Position numbers and translations under genes: made by a program. The notes beneath the pieces are model-generated. The model was not told where the DNA came from. It ran no database searches and saw nothing but the letters and a program-made list of their open reading frames with translations. A stretch of 64,000 nt of DNA from Ciona savignyi. Lineage: Eukaryota > Chordata > Ascidiacea > Phlebobranchia > Cionidae. Position 1 is the stretch's first letter; each line of letters begins with the position of its first letter. The DNA is taken from NCBI GenBank assembly GCA_000149265.1, contig CH003301.1, positions 824,726-888,725 of the forward strand, in the 5' to 3' direction. Below, piece after piece: positions 25,573 to 38,500 of this stretch.

Positions 25573-28426
25573 TTATAATGCAGTATTGTTGTATTCATTT
25601 TCGGTGCCGGCGATGTAGTTTGTCTGCTTGCCAACAATGTGAACAGTAAGCTGCGCTTCATCTCCAGAAGCCACTGCAGGTAAAGATACTGCCTTATTAG
25701 TTAGATCTATGCTCTTCGGAACTTCGTCGAAAGTAAAAGAGACTTTGCTTATCTTTCGATAGGATTTCGTGTCGCTTATGGCATATTTGCTGTTAGCATT
25801 ATCATCTTTAAAATGTTGGCCACTTTCCAGCTCATCCGACGGGGCCGCATCAAACGCCACATTGTTTACACCAGCGAACTTAAAATCTTGGTCTTTGGAA
25901 CATGTTGCGGCTTTCTCGTAAGAAGACGTATCTACAACATCTGAAAAAATAAAACAGTTAATTACATGCTGCACAACTTTTATGGAATACAGGGTTACTC
26001 AGTCAATAATTCCAAATTCAATAAGACATTCTTTAATATTAAGGTTAATATTGGCCTAATACAATTTTTGAACAATCCATTCGATCAAGGCAGCGACCAC
26101 ACCCGCTTACCCACACAACGGAGCGGGTAACGAGGGCTGGGCAAGCGAATACGCTCTTATTGTAGATGCAGCTTACACTGTAGTCAAGTATGTACGTTGT
26201 CGTATAAGACATTCAAAAATAAAAAGGGGTGTTAGCCTGCGATTACTTTTCGCACTTGAATTGCACCAATGAGTCTGTTAATATCAGGATGCGCCCTTAG
26301 TTTTTACTGTCGTGGGTGAGAAAAGGCAAGGGACGTTATACCACGGGCCATCGTTAATTGTTTCGTAAAAATATGATGGAGACGTTTGAACTGTTTTGGT
26401 TTCGTCCGACTTGTTTTATTTCCAACAACCCTGCAGCTGGTCACACCAGTCGGTCTAGTCAATGATAATGTATTGTGTCTAGGAAAACTATATTTACCCT
26501 CCAGCATATTATCATCTCTCTCGTAGTTAAAAAACAACCGCAAAGATTTTTGGTTAACTTTGTGAACAACCATGACTGTAATTCCACATACAAGACATAA
26601 ACAACCTGGAAACAGTAAATTTTAATAATTACTTAATCTACCTTTAACGCTACATGCAAGGTTTTAAAAAATTACAATAAAAAGATCCTGTAGCCTGATT
26701 TGATTCACGCTATTTATTACCTTTCCAATAGATTGAGTTGATTTATAAAAATGCCTATTTTTTAAAGAACTCTAATTTTAAATAATTTTTAATTATAACC
26801 TGCATTGTAAAAATTATTGGAAATAACAACCTGTGACAAAGCAAAGCCAATAACACCATCCAAACGTGGGCACAAGAACAGCATTGGAATCGTAATAACC
26901 GAGGTGAATACGTAATTCTCGACCGTGGTTACCGATGGTAAAGAAAGACACATTTGCACTGAGCAATAGCAGCCCCGTGAATGCGAGCACCATACCGCCA
27001 TACAACAGAACAGTATGAAACAAAACGTTGGCAACAATCCAAGTACCAAACGCTGACCTGAAAAATATGAAATTAAACTGATTTAAAACTAGGAAGTTGT
27101 CGCAATTTGTTTTTATCAAGCCAACTCTCGTACAAGTGCAAATAATAATGGTCAAATATTAGCAAATTAATAAAAGATTCGATTCAATAAAATAGTTACA
27201 TGAATTAAATGCCCACCACAACATGTAAAAGCTGTAATGTCCGGCGATCCAATAACGACGACCCCACATCCAAATCGTACTAATGCGATTCACACTGAAG
27301 TGTTCCACGACGTTTAATATAGGAAAGGGCAATCCCCTCTTTAGAGAATCTTCTAGAGCCTCATCGGCTTGAAGAAAATAATATTTTTCACTGAAAGATA
27401 CATCACCACTGTTTCCCAAGGAGTCACCTGGAAAAAAGGTTTTAATTTTGTAATGTGGAGACATTTAAAGAAAAGCTTTAGTGATGTTGTAGAGAATTAA
27501 GGGCCAATAGCCTTAGACTAATTTAGTATTATTTCATGACACCACACCTCTTAGGGTAACGTTAAATTGAACGAGTCCTATTTTGAGTCCGACTTTGAAT
27601 CGCACCATTTCTTCGGAGTTCACTTTGTAAGGCATCACCGCTTCAACTTCCCCGGCGTGCCACGATACTCCTTGTGCACAAGCTGTTTATGTGAATTAAA
27701 TTAAAGACTAATTTCTGACACGTTCTTCGTAAACTTTTGATATCTGCATATAAGCTGCTTTTAAGCACGATTTAACTATATTGCGCGATGTAAATAGAAA
27801 GACTAAACGGGACACGGAAAAATCGAATACATTATAAAACTTCTAATTAAATTTAATAGCCTAAAATTAAATTTAATCGCTTTATGATGTAAATTTTCGT
27901 AGCATTTAGGCCTCGGTTAACTCTTTTTCTAATTGTTGTAAAATTCAAATTAGTGAAGGTTAAGCATAACGAATACGTAAACAAGTTGAAAAATTATTCT
28001 TGACTGAAAGAGCTTACCAATAATTGCTGCACCAATAAATAGGCTCGTCGACCACCGAAGAAGAAAGTACAATCTCTGCGAATAAAACAGCATTGAAAAC
28101 AAGTGTCCCAGAACAAAATATCAAAAACCGGAATATCAAATTTCTAGCAATATATGCCGTTTTATCATAAATCAATGTTTACTATAATGACGTTGTCTTT
28201 TTTCGTTGCAAAGGCGGTAAAGTAAAAAACATACGCTTAAAGTACCCTTCAAAGCATAGGTTTAAATAACTAAGTATACCTCCATTCCTCTGACACCAGG
28301 TAAGATCAAAAATAAGCCGATAAGAACGGCAATGGCTGCGTAGCCGAGATACAATTGACTCGGGTTGACGATTGCTGCCGACGATCGCTCGGAGTAAAAT
28401 GGTGGCCATCCGTCACTTAATGTCAT
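25573..28426 (-). CDS. DUOXA: Dual oxidase maturation factor
   Basis: DUOXA is a multi-pass ER and plasma-membrane protein needed for folding, ER exit and activity of dual oxidase. Exons, 5' to 3': 28280-28426, 28018-28075, 27548-27682, 27200-27427, 26831-27052, 26498-26605 and 25573-25940. The phases close, giving about 421 residues. The N-terminus carries DGWPPFYS, then a membrane segment ending LILPGVRG, a family hallmark. A large extracellular loop follows (CAQGVSWHAGEVEAV, then FNVTLRG with an N-glycosylation site), then several membrane helices (YMLWWAFNS, ANVLFHTVLLYGGMVL, TFGWCYWLCFVTGCYF). The last exon encodes a polar cytoplasmic tail of about 122 residues, which makes the protein longer than the 320-343 residues of the human paralogues. 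The acceptor of exon 5 is placed at the second AG (27053-27054), because only that keeps frame. DUOX lies divergently upstream. Confidence 0.93.
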
Positions 28427-31400
28427 TTTCAGAGTACTTTGGTGAACACAAATAAAACAACAAAATTGTCCTTGCAGGTGGTGAGGAAATCGGACTAACT
28501 TTCTAAAACAAACGTCTTTGAAATACGGGATATATATTACTCTTACTTTTATTTTTGACATGGTGTTAAAGTTAATATACAGCAGGTTTTGTCGCATTTT
28601 CATTTTAAATGCTTTAATTACTCATTTATATATAGTCCTCCTTGTCTACAAGTCAGCTTATTATTCGATTGTCGCCATTCAACAGAACAATCGAGTATCT
28701 ACAAATTTGTTGGTTAAACTTCAGCTAAAATGTCACAACTACGCAGAAAATAACAACATCCGAATGATAATGAGGAAATTAGGGGAAGAATAATTCCGTT
28801 GTGTCTACGTCCTTCACAGATGCTTAGCAGGGCAAACAAGTGTATTCGGTGGTGCCAAAGCGTGGTACTAATGACTTGCGCTTGTGCTCTGTTTGTTTAA
28901 GGTTAATCCGACGGATCGTCGCGCCTCGTTATTTGTAAAAAACACAAATTCTATTTAAATCGCAAGCTTCACCACTACAGGACTAAGTTAAAATCCGGAT
29001 TCATTCACGCCCACGCAAAATATATGTGTTCTTAAAAAATTATAAACACATATAAAGTCAAAATTGGATAGCTAACAATGCCTACCAACTTGCACAACGT
29101 AAAATGACATTATATATATATATACGTATATAGCATATTTATTTATAGCCATAACCAATGATACCGTGTTGGCCCGCAATATGGTGTTAAGTTAAGTGGG
29201 ATGAGGTTCGTTCAACTGGTTAACAGGAAGATTATGCGGCTTGGAGGCAACAGTCGAACCCTCTAAAGACAGTCTATTTAAGTTGATGCCATTAAAATCA
29301 GTTGAATCAATCCAGAAGTGATTATGTTTACGTTTAAGTCGTAACTTACAGGTCGTACGTTTAAGACTATTAGTCACAAAATCAGAAATAAATAAATAAA
29401 ACCATAAACAAAATTGTAAATACTTTAACGTATACACTATATATACATCAAAATTTAATATTTATAACAGACTGACTGCATTATCTGAGGAATAGAAAAT
29501 TGCACCACAGAGTAATGATACAAAATCAAACAATAAAAAAACAGACATGGATTCCTTTTTTTAAAACGCACAAAAATAATAAAGAAATTCAGTTATTCTG
29601 GCCTTAACGACACGTATCTTTAACGATGAAATTTATACACTTTCAGTTAGCAAAGCGACAGTGAGTAAAACACTTAAAATAATTACACGGGGCTATATAA
29701 GTAGAGTTTATAGCTTAGACAGCCCACTAAAAATGCAGTAAATCACAAGCAAAACAACAACCTGTCTGTAAAGTCCAACCAATTACTGTTTGCCATATGC
29801 TGTCTACAGCCTCCACAAAACAAGCGAGGTAAAACTGAAACTGACTTAAAATTAAAGGCGGTCATATTTAACACTGAAAATGCGTCAAACGCTTTATGCA
29901 ATATGAGGTGCAACCATACCTAATGCTGTCACCTCAATCAGTGCTGTATACTTAAGTCTGTAGAACAGATGAACTGTTACCAACTAATGAACAGTTTACC
30001 GACTTAAACCTGCTCAAGGGTTTATTTGACCGTTAATTAAGTTTTCTACCCTTTAACATTATCGGACACTAACCGGGTTATCAAGACGTTGCCTATCGAA
30101 ACCGACTTGTGCTCATCTAATTATACAATATAATTACTGTAATCAAACAACAGTTATCTATATTCTAAAAGACGAGACAAATGTAAACGCCCGGCAAAGT
30201 AATGCCAACATATAATTTCCAGTACTTGTATTAACTCATAACATCGAGCTAACATGCTGGTATGAGAAAAGATTTAAACCAAGATGCGATGCGATTGAAA
30301 AGCTGGTGCGTTTTTCTGATCTGAAATGACATGCGCAACGCAAGATAGTGCTATTCGCGCTTGTGGCTTTTACTGAGTAGCGTCCGTTGTAACCCACAAG
30401 TCGCTGCTATTTGCTACAATCAGTTCTGTTATCTGAATTGTCAATAGAAATGATATAGGCTGATTTGAATGAAGGTGCTGCATCGGCATGATGTTGGAAA
30501 TTTAGGATAGAAAGAAATAAGTCGTCGACACCATATTAAAGCTGAACTCAGACTTTCTCAGGGTGGTTTATGGGTTTACAAGAAGCAACTACCAGAAAAT
30601 AGCAGAAAAGTGTGTATGTTACAAAAAGCGACATATGTTGCATCATAATTGGTATTTTGATTCAGACCATGTTTTGACTATACCGGTTATCAATTAGAAT
30701 GACGTATACAGCTTGTTGTGAGATTAGAATAAACCCGACGAGGCAGATTTATCCATGCCGTTTATTGACATTTTAGTAACACCCGTATTACGCAAGAGTT
30801 TTATTTTAAAACTTAAATGAAATGATGCAGTCTGTGTGTATATAGTTTTACAGTAGAAGACAGCGAGCAATTCTGTATACATGTGAATCAAGTCGTACTT
30901 AGTGCGTACACATGGATTCCACGTATTCTAGCAGAAATCGTAATATTGTGAAGCTTTGTATTTATAACAACAACCTTTAGTTCTCATTTTTGTATACAAA
31001 GTTACAAAAGCACGTATCACCTATCATCACATTCACTTAACTAAGAGTGTGTGGCACACAGGCTCCTATCGTTTTGTTGGGCTAATATGATGCATAGAGC
31101 TGCGGTTAAAATATCCTGTACACAGTGTAGGTGTAACAATTAATAGCTAGCAAATGATTCGTATTGACCTGTAAGTTTATATTATTTAAGAAAAGACAGG
31201 CCATACTGCAATGTTGGTATGGGCAGTTTATTAGTTACGGTACAGATTGTTTAATATATTGTAATGGGGGCTTAACTTTTGGTAAGAACACTAACATTTA
31301 AATTATTGACGTTGACTTTGATGGTGTTCTGCTGTAAATGGAGCTATCACGATAATGAAAAAAGCAATTCGATCCAACCGAGCACATGTTCGAATTTACA

Positions 31401-32522
31401 CACAGGTTAAATCACCCGTTTCCTTAGCCCAGCGTCCAATTTTCTGGAGACATGCTATTCGGAAATCAGTCACACTCCACAACACAACACGCAATCTTTT
31501 GTCATATAAATATTTTTATTGGGTTTCGTTTTAAATGTCACGGACCGTAGTACTTGAAAACCGGTTCTGACTTACGTAAAAAGTAGATTCAATTCAGGTC
31601 ATTTATTCTACCACACACAATGATTTGCATTTGGATTCGTGAATATTAGTAAAACAAAGTTGGCGCAGTTTAATTGTACAATGAGTCAGGTACAAGCACA
31701 ACAAGTAAGACGCAAATTCAGATATGTTTTTTTAATGTGGAGTGTAAGTGCATTTTGTATATTTAGCCCAAGTGCACGCGGTATCGCAAACCAAATTGTG
31801 GATAGTGAGTGTTTGCTCTGCATTTCCTGTATTATGCTGCTGATCTACATTATTAGAAGCATTAAACCAATCTCAATGCTCATGTAAACATGTTTATACT
31901 ATAGGTGTCCCTTCTGAAATAACATCGGATATTTACATTACACAAGAAATGACTTGGTGAACGCGTGGTTTCAAATGTGCTTTATGTTCTTATGTATGAC
32001 AGAATTTTAACTAGCAATCTTCCTGTTTCGTTTGTTTATGTACGTTCAGCAGTTGCTTTGATTAATCTTGTGCGCACTCGAGTTCATTCAGAAAAAAAAC
32101 AAACAAATGATACTGTTATTCAGCATACTGCTATGAAATACACAAAGTCTCTTATATATTTTACCTGTTCTAAATCACAGTTTCTTAGAAAAACATTACG
32201 ACAAGAATAAAAAATACATACAATTAGTGTTTGCGGAAAGTGGATATACATTTTTTTGGAATTTTGAAATGTGCGTTAAAGTGGAATATCGACTGGTTTA
32301 TTCCGACACGTGTCTTTGCGGCCTTACTTTTCTATATATCATTCGTTATGGCTATAACATATGTACGTTTAACATACATTCGGTATTGCTATGTGCATTT
32401 GCACGTTTAAAAAATTATTATATATATATATACAATTTTATTTGCCATTAGTTTAAAGCAAAGTGTCAACGAGGATGCTGGAATTAATAAATTTGTTCAT
32501 GGCAGATTTGTAAGTTGCTGTA
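28427..32522. promoter_or_regulatory. Divergent intergenic region between DUOXA and DUOX
   Basis: About 4.1 kb separates the two start codons. Co-expression from shared control sequence is expected, because the two proteins work as a pair and are head-to-head in vertebrates. No conserved element can be named from one sequence. The stretch includes a (TA)n run at about 29109-29131. Open frames at 31639-32451 have no domain content; part may be DUOX 5' UTR. Confidence 0.45.
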
Positions 32523-35500
32523 ATGTTGGCCAGTATACTAACCTTGTATTTACTGACGTCATCGCTTGCACTTGGTAAGGACAATTCGTTTATGATATGT
32601 CTACAGCCTTATTTTTTTTTGTATAACGGCAATGACACAGTACGGTTAGAAAATTTAATCTTTTTCACAACATTTAATCTTTTTAGAACAACATATGATG
32701 CTTAAATTTTTTTTTGTGGAATAATACCGAAATAAAATTTTACATCGAAATGTCTCAAATAGACAGTACTATTCGTTTCATTGCTAGACACGTGTGTTGG
32801 CGTTGAAATGTCATATATAAACTTCTAAAAACACATATTAAATGGTTAAATTAAGTCCGGCGATGTAGACGGCATACTTAGAGCTAAAACTTTATATTTC
32901 ACCGCACTTCTAAAAAAGATCAAACTGTCAAAAAGATTCATGCACAGGTATCAGCGATGTGTTGAACAGAAATCGTCGAATGGACGGTTGGTACAACAAT
33001 CTTGATCATCCGGATTGGGGCTCTCCAGGTAAAAGCAGCAGTGCTGATTGAAATAGAGTTGTCCAACTTTTGTTGCATGCATGTAGGTGAGAGTATGATT
33101 AGCAGATCGAATGGTAACTACGCTGATGGTACCAGTAAACCAATGCAACAAGGTTTGCCGAATCCACACAACTTAAGCCAATTGCTTTTGCTGGGAGAAT
33201 CCTTAACCTCGTCTTCGTCGGGAAAATCTGTTTTTCTGGCTTTCTTTGGTAAGTAGACTTTCGTAGATTCAACGTTTGACAAGTGAATCGTAGCGTAACA
33301 AAACAATCCTGATTAATGTCATTTTAATCGTGTAACAATTAAACAAGCCCATATAATATGCATTTGGGTTAATTCGTGCAAATCAACAGAGAAATGGATG
33401 ACATGCTGACTGAAAGTCTGTATTAGGGTTTAAAATAACTTTTCTCAACGTTGTGTTTTTTTGCCTTTGTTATGATCATGTATTTTAATCACAAGGTCAA
33501 CTTATTGGGGACGACTTAATAGACACAAGAAGAAACGCTTGTCCCAATCAATACATTAATATTGAGATACCAGGGAACAGCGCTAATAACGATCACATAA
33601 TGCCAATGTACAGATCCAAGTTTTCAACGTCGACCGGTTCTTCCTCCAATTCCCCGAGAATGTTGGTTCGTATTTCTGTGAAATAGCTTTACAAATGTTC
33701 GTGGGACAAATGTATGAAACAGCGCTTCTTTTTTAAATAAAATATTATACGTTTGAAATGCACCAATCGGTACATAGCCGTTAACAATATGAAATAACAC
33801 AGGTTAACGAAGCCACTTCGTGGTTAGACGGTAGCGCGATATATGGAAACAGCCATTCTTGGTCTGAACATCTACGATCATTTGAACGAGGTAGATTACG
33901 CGAAGAAGATGGACACCCAGGGTTTCCGTCTTTTAATCGAAATGAAATACCACTGTATAACCCAACAATAGACCAACGGCGACCACCAAAGACCAGAAGA
34001 CCAGAAGAACTGCTAAGTATGACGATTTCAGTATTAATTAAAATGCAATATTGGAAACAGACTTCAATTTTTTTTAATCTGTGGCAATTCTTGCACAATT
34101 AGCACAGAGTTCAAGTAAACAACCCGGTATTATGGGCCTACGACAATTTGGCATTGTAATAATGTCAAATTTGCAATATGTAAATATCTTAATATTAGGA
34201 TTCGCGTCCTGAAATCAAGTTGGGTCAAGTGTTCTTCCGCCTCATGGTATAAATTATAAATCATCTGACAAAACATTTTATCTTTAAGTTTGTAAAAGTC
34301 CCTTACAAAGCGAGCTCAATAATATTAACAAGAAATCAAGTATTCTAGAAGTATATCTAGTAAAACATTATATGTGCAGGTTTTGGAAATCCCCGTGCTA
34401 ATGAAAATCCCTTTCTGATGTCAATACAGACGATTTGGTTTCGATGGCACAATCACATTGCGGAGAAGATAGTCGGAAGATATCCAGATTGGTCAGACCA
34501 GCAGGTTTTTTCCCATCTAAATTTGGTATATTTCGTGGTCGAGGCTAACATCATGTCTCGTAGATATTCGAATATGCTCGAAAATGGACCATCGCTACAT
34601 ACCAAAATATTGTGTTCTACCAGTGGTTGCCGCAGATGATTAGAACGAAACCACCACCATACCAAGGTGAATGACACAAATATAGAACAATGTCCAATTA
34701 TACACAAATAACACACAATATAAATACGTAAGAATTCTCACAATAGGCGAGGTCTAATGAACTTAATTAAATATAAAATCAACAGGATACAACAAGTTTA
34801 TGTTGCCCAGCGTTTCTGTTGAGTTTGCGATCGCGGCGATGAGACTTGGTCATAGCTTAGTGCCCAGCGGAGTTGTACTTCGCAGGCATAACTGTAATCC
34901 GATTGACCCCTTGCCAATAGAATACCAATCCTCAGCGGGGGAACCGGCTCTGCGACTTTGTAACACATACTGGCAACTCCAGGTAAAATTTGCACGTTTT
35001 ATTACGAAGAAAACTTAAATTTGTAATAAAAATATACAGAACGCATTGCTCGAACAAGGAATCGACTCGATAATTCTTGGTATGACGTCACAAAGAGCAG
35101 AAGAAGAGGACTCGGTGGTAGTGGAAGATCTCACAGGTCCTGCCAATGTCAAATTAAATTGTTGATTTAGCATTATGTATTTACAATTTTGACTACAAAA
35201 ATACACAAAAAAGTATTTTTTAAAAGTTTTATTGGGTTCCAGGTTTCTTGTATGGTCCTTTAAAGAGAACACGGATGGATTTGGAAGCGATGACCATTCA
35301 GAGAGGACGGGATGCTGGTTTACCAAGTTATAATGACGTCAGAAGATCTTATAAACTTGAACCAATTACCGACTTCTCTAAGTTAAATCCAACCTTATCA
35401 GGAGAGGTACATGCATTTTTTATCTCTACAAATGTAGATAATTAATAAGAGTGTCAGTCCTTGGTAGCATGTCGGACCATCAGCCCGGAAAGATGTTAAA

Positions 35501-38500
35501 GCAAAAGCCACTAGTTTGTCCTACCGGTTAGTTTGGTGGAATGTTTGTATCATACACAACACACTGCAATAGCTCAGGTAACCCGACGATGGGCGCGAGG
35601 AAATCTGACGATTGCCTATGTGTTAACCCCCTTGGTTTTCCCATTCACGGGGATAAACATGAATTTTCTATCCTATCCTTAGTTTGTTGTTTCCTTAGGC
35701 AAGGCACTTATCATGTTTCCTTAAGTTAGTTGTTGGGGTTAAATAAATACTGTAGTAATGTCTCTATCTTATTCAAGGTATAGCAACAGTTCTGGTTTTC
35801 GACTGTAAACCCACTGCCAAATTTTTCCATTTACAAGAATGTTTATCTACACAACATAATATGGTTTATATGTTTTGGAAAGATAAAACTTTGTATATTT
35901 TTTACTGCAACCGATAATAATAAACAAATAAAACAACTGTGTCAAAGAACACAGGATAAGTCGTCTTCTTGAATGCCCTTAAGTATACTTTAAGGCTGGT
36001 GACAAAGTCATTTACAGCCTGTATAGGTTGAAAATATCATGTGACTGGTCCTGCATTTATGTTTTTTTCCATTATTTCATGTGGATTACATAATGTATAT
36101 TAAATAGGTTTATCTTCGATGATAATAACATGGATCTAAAACTTTAGGCAATCAAAAGACTCCGAAATGCATACAGTAACGACACAAGCAAACTGGAGTT
36201 GTACGTCGGTGGTATGATGGAAGATCGGTCGAATTCAAGCAATGTTTTGTTTTACAAGATTATACAGGAACAATTTGAAAGAACGAGAGATGCTGATCGG
36301 TATTGGTTCGAAAATCTTCAAAATAGGTGGGAAAATATTTGGCATAGCAGTCTTAAGGAATTTGCTAAATGGTAAATATTTATTTTTCTTTTCAGGTTGT
36401 TTAGTGAAACCGAAGTAGAAGAAATAAGAAACACAACTATGCGAGATGTTATTGTTGCTACAACTTCCTTTAATCTTAGTCATTTTCAGCCAAATGTCTT
36501 CAACATAGCCGGTTTGCGCTTAAAGTTGTAAATTTGTTCTATAACATTACTTGAAATAAAAACATTACCATACAGGTTCCCTTTGCCCACCAATAACAGT
36601 CACAAAAGATAACTTTACAAAGTCGTGTACGCAAAATTCTGGCATCGACTTTTTTTATGGATATTGGGGAAAGTTCGCAGGCATATTTGTTTTAATGATA
36701 CTCTTTCCTTTTGGTAAGTTTTTTTTATGTACTGCAAGTACAGTTATACTTGACAGACCTACTCCTCTTTAGTTTCCTACTTCATAATGTGTATGATTGC
36801 ATGGAAACGACAATATGATCTTCAAAAGTTAAAAAAAGCAGCCGGTGCTAAATTAGCAAGACGAGCATCATCCATTCAGTTCAACAACACACCAGACAAT
36901 GAACAAGATGACAGCATATTTTCAGGTCAATTTAACACAAAATAATCTTAATCGCCTTCTGTCTCTGCAATACAATAGTAATCAAAGCAGTAACTCATCA
37001 GTCACACAATTGATATTATCAACTGGGCGAATTATTACTTGGAAAACAAACACTCCAATTACCACTCACGTATATAAAACATTTTATCATATACTATAAA
37101 CCAGCAATTTTACATTGTGGATGTAATTGTCCAGGCCGTATCTTAATTTTCCTAGTTTGTAATACCTGGGCGGTATATGTTATTAAAATTATTAAAAAAT
37201 GTCTGCATCCCCATAGGTGTCCAATTACCACATAATATAATCAGTAATTTAGTGTTTTAGCATTGTTATTACTATGAAAAATCTGGCATGAATAGAATTC
37301 AATCATCAAGTAACAATATGAAATGTACAGCTTTTGAGGTGGAAGGGAGAAACAAGTCCAGAAGAGTTGTCGTAATGTTGGATGGGACTTGCATTAAGCT
37401 GCTTAACCACGCTGAAACCGAACTTAGAAAAATATGCTTCGCAAATTTCAGAGTCAGTATCATTAACAAGTCTTTGTTAAAAAATTCTTAAACTAAACAG
37501 AAATGGCTGAAATAATGACAAATAATATGAATTTGATATATATAGTTTTCATATAACTACTCTACAGAATTTTTTTTCTTCTTTGATTTTGTAAACTATC
37601 ATAATAACTTTACAAAGATCTGTTTGTTGCGTTTATATTATTATATAAGAAATTTAAACATCAAAAATGCATATTTACAGAAATCCTTTCTGTTTATTTC
37701 TCGAAACAAAAGAAAAGATCTGATGGTAATTAGAGTGCCGAAGGAATATGATATAGTGCTACGATTTAATGATTCACTGGAAAGGTAAATAATTACTTGA
37801 ATTTTTAAAATTAGTGATAAAAGAAAGATTATTATCTCACATGTGTTATTGACAACATAGATCTTATCGTTAAAAATACATTAAGTTGTCTGAGCTGTTA
37901 TTGTCATTTTAATTGTTGACAACCTTGTAATATCAAAGCAACATTCATAAAGTAATCAGGGTTAAATATGAGTCATGCTTGAATAAGAAGTGGCTTCAAC
38001 TTGTTTATTCATTTGACAGGATGGTTGCCATGCAAAATGTGCAGAAGTTCATGCAACAAAATGAAGTAACTGTGGATGTGTTCGAAATGGATGAAACTGC
38101 ACTAAAAGAAGAAGCCGTAACAAAAGAAGTAAGGCAGTTGCTTTTGGAATCATTCCTGCGACAAACATTTTCAGAGGTATGCAATGCTTTCTCAAATCGT
38201 GTGTTTTAGTTATTGTAATGTTTTTAATATATAGGCGCTGCAAATCGAAGATGCTGTCGAAATTAACAAAAAGGATAAATCAAGAAACAAAACCATGGAA
38301 GTAGCAGATTGTGAACTGACACAGGTAAAAAGACGGCATATATCTGAAATAAATTTATCATAGCAACTTACAAATGTCGATATAATTTCAGATGGAACTG
38401 GCAGAAACAATGGGAATGAAACCAGACTCACTTTTTGTGACACAAATGTTTCAGCTGGCAGATACTGATAAAAGTGGATATCTTTCTTTCAGGGAATTTG

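Noticed and set aside
31639..32451. Three plus-strand frames (74-82 codons) upstream of DUOX
   Set aside because: They have no domain content and do not splice in frame to the DUOX signal-peptide exon.
34505..34563. Reading DUOX straight through this segment
   Set aside because: The open frame continues for a while but loses the peroxidase match. Removing the 59-nt GT-AG intron restores [16 protein letters not shown], which fits the family.
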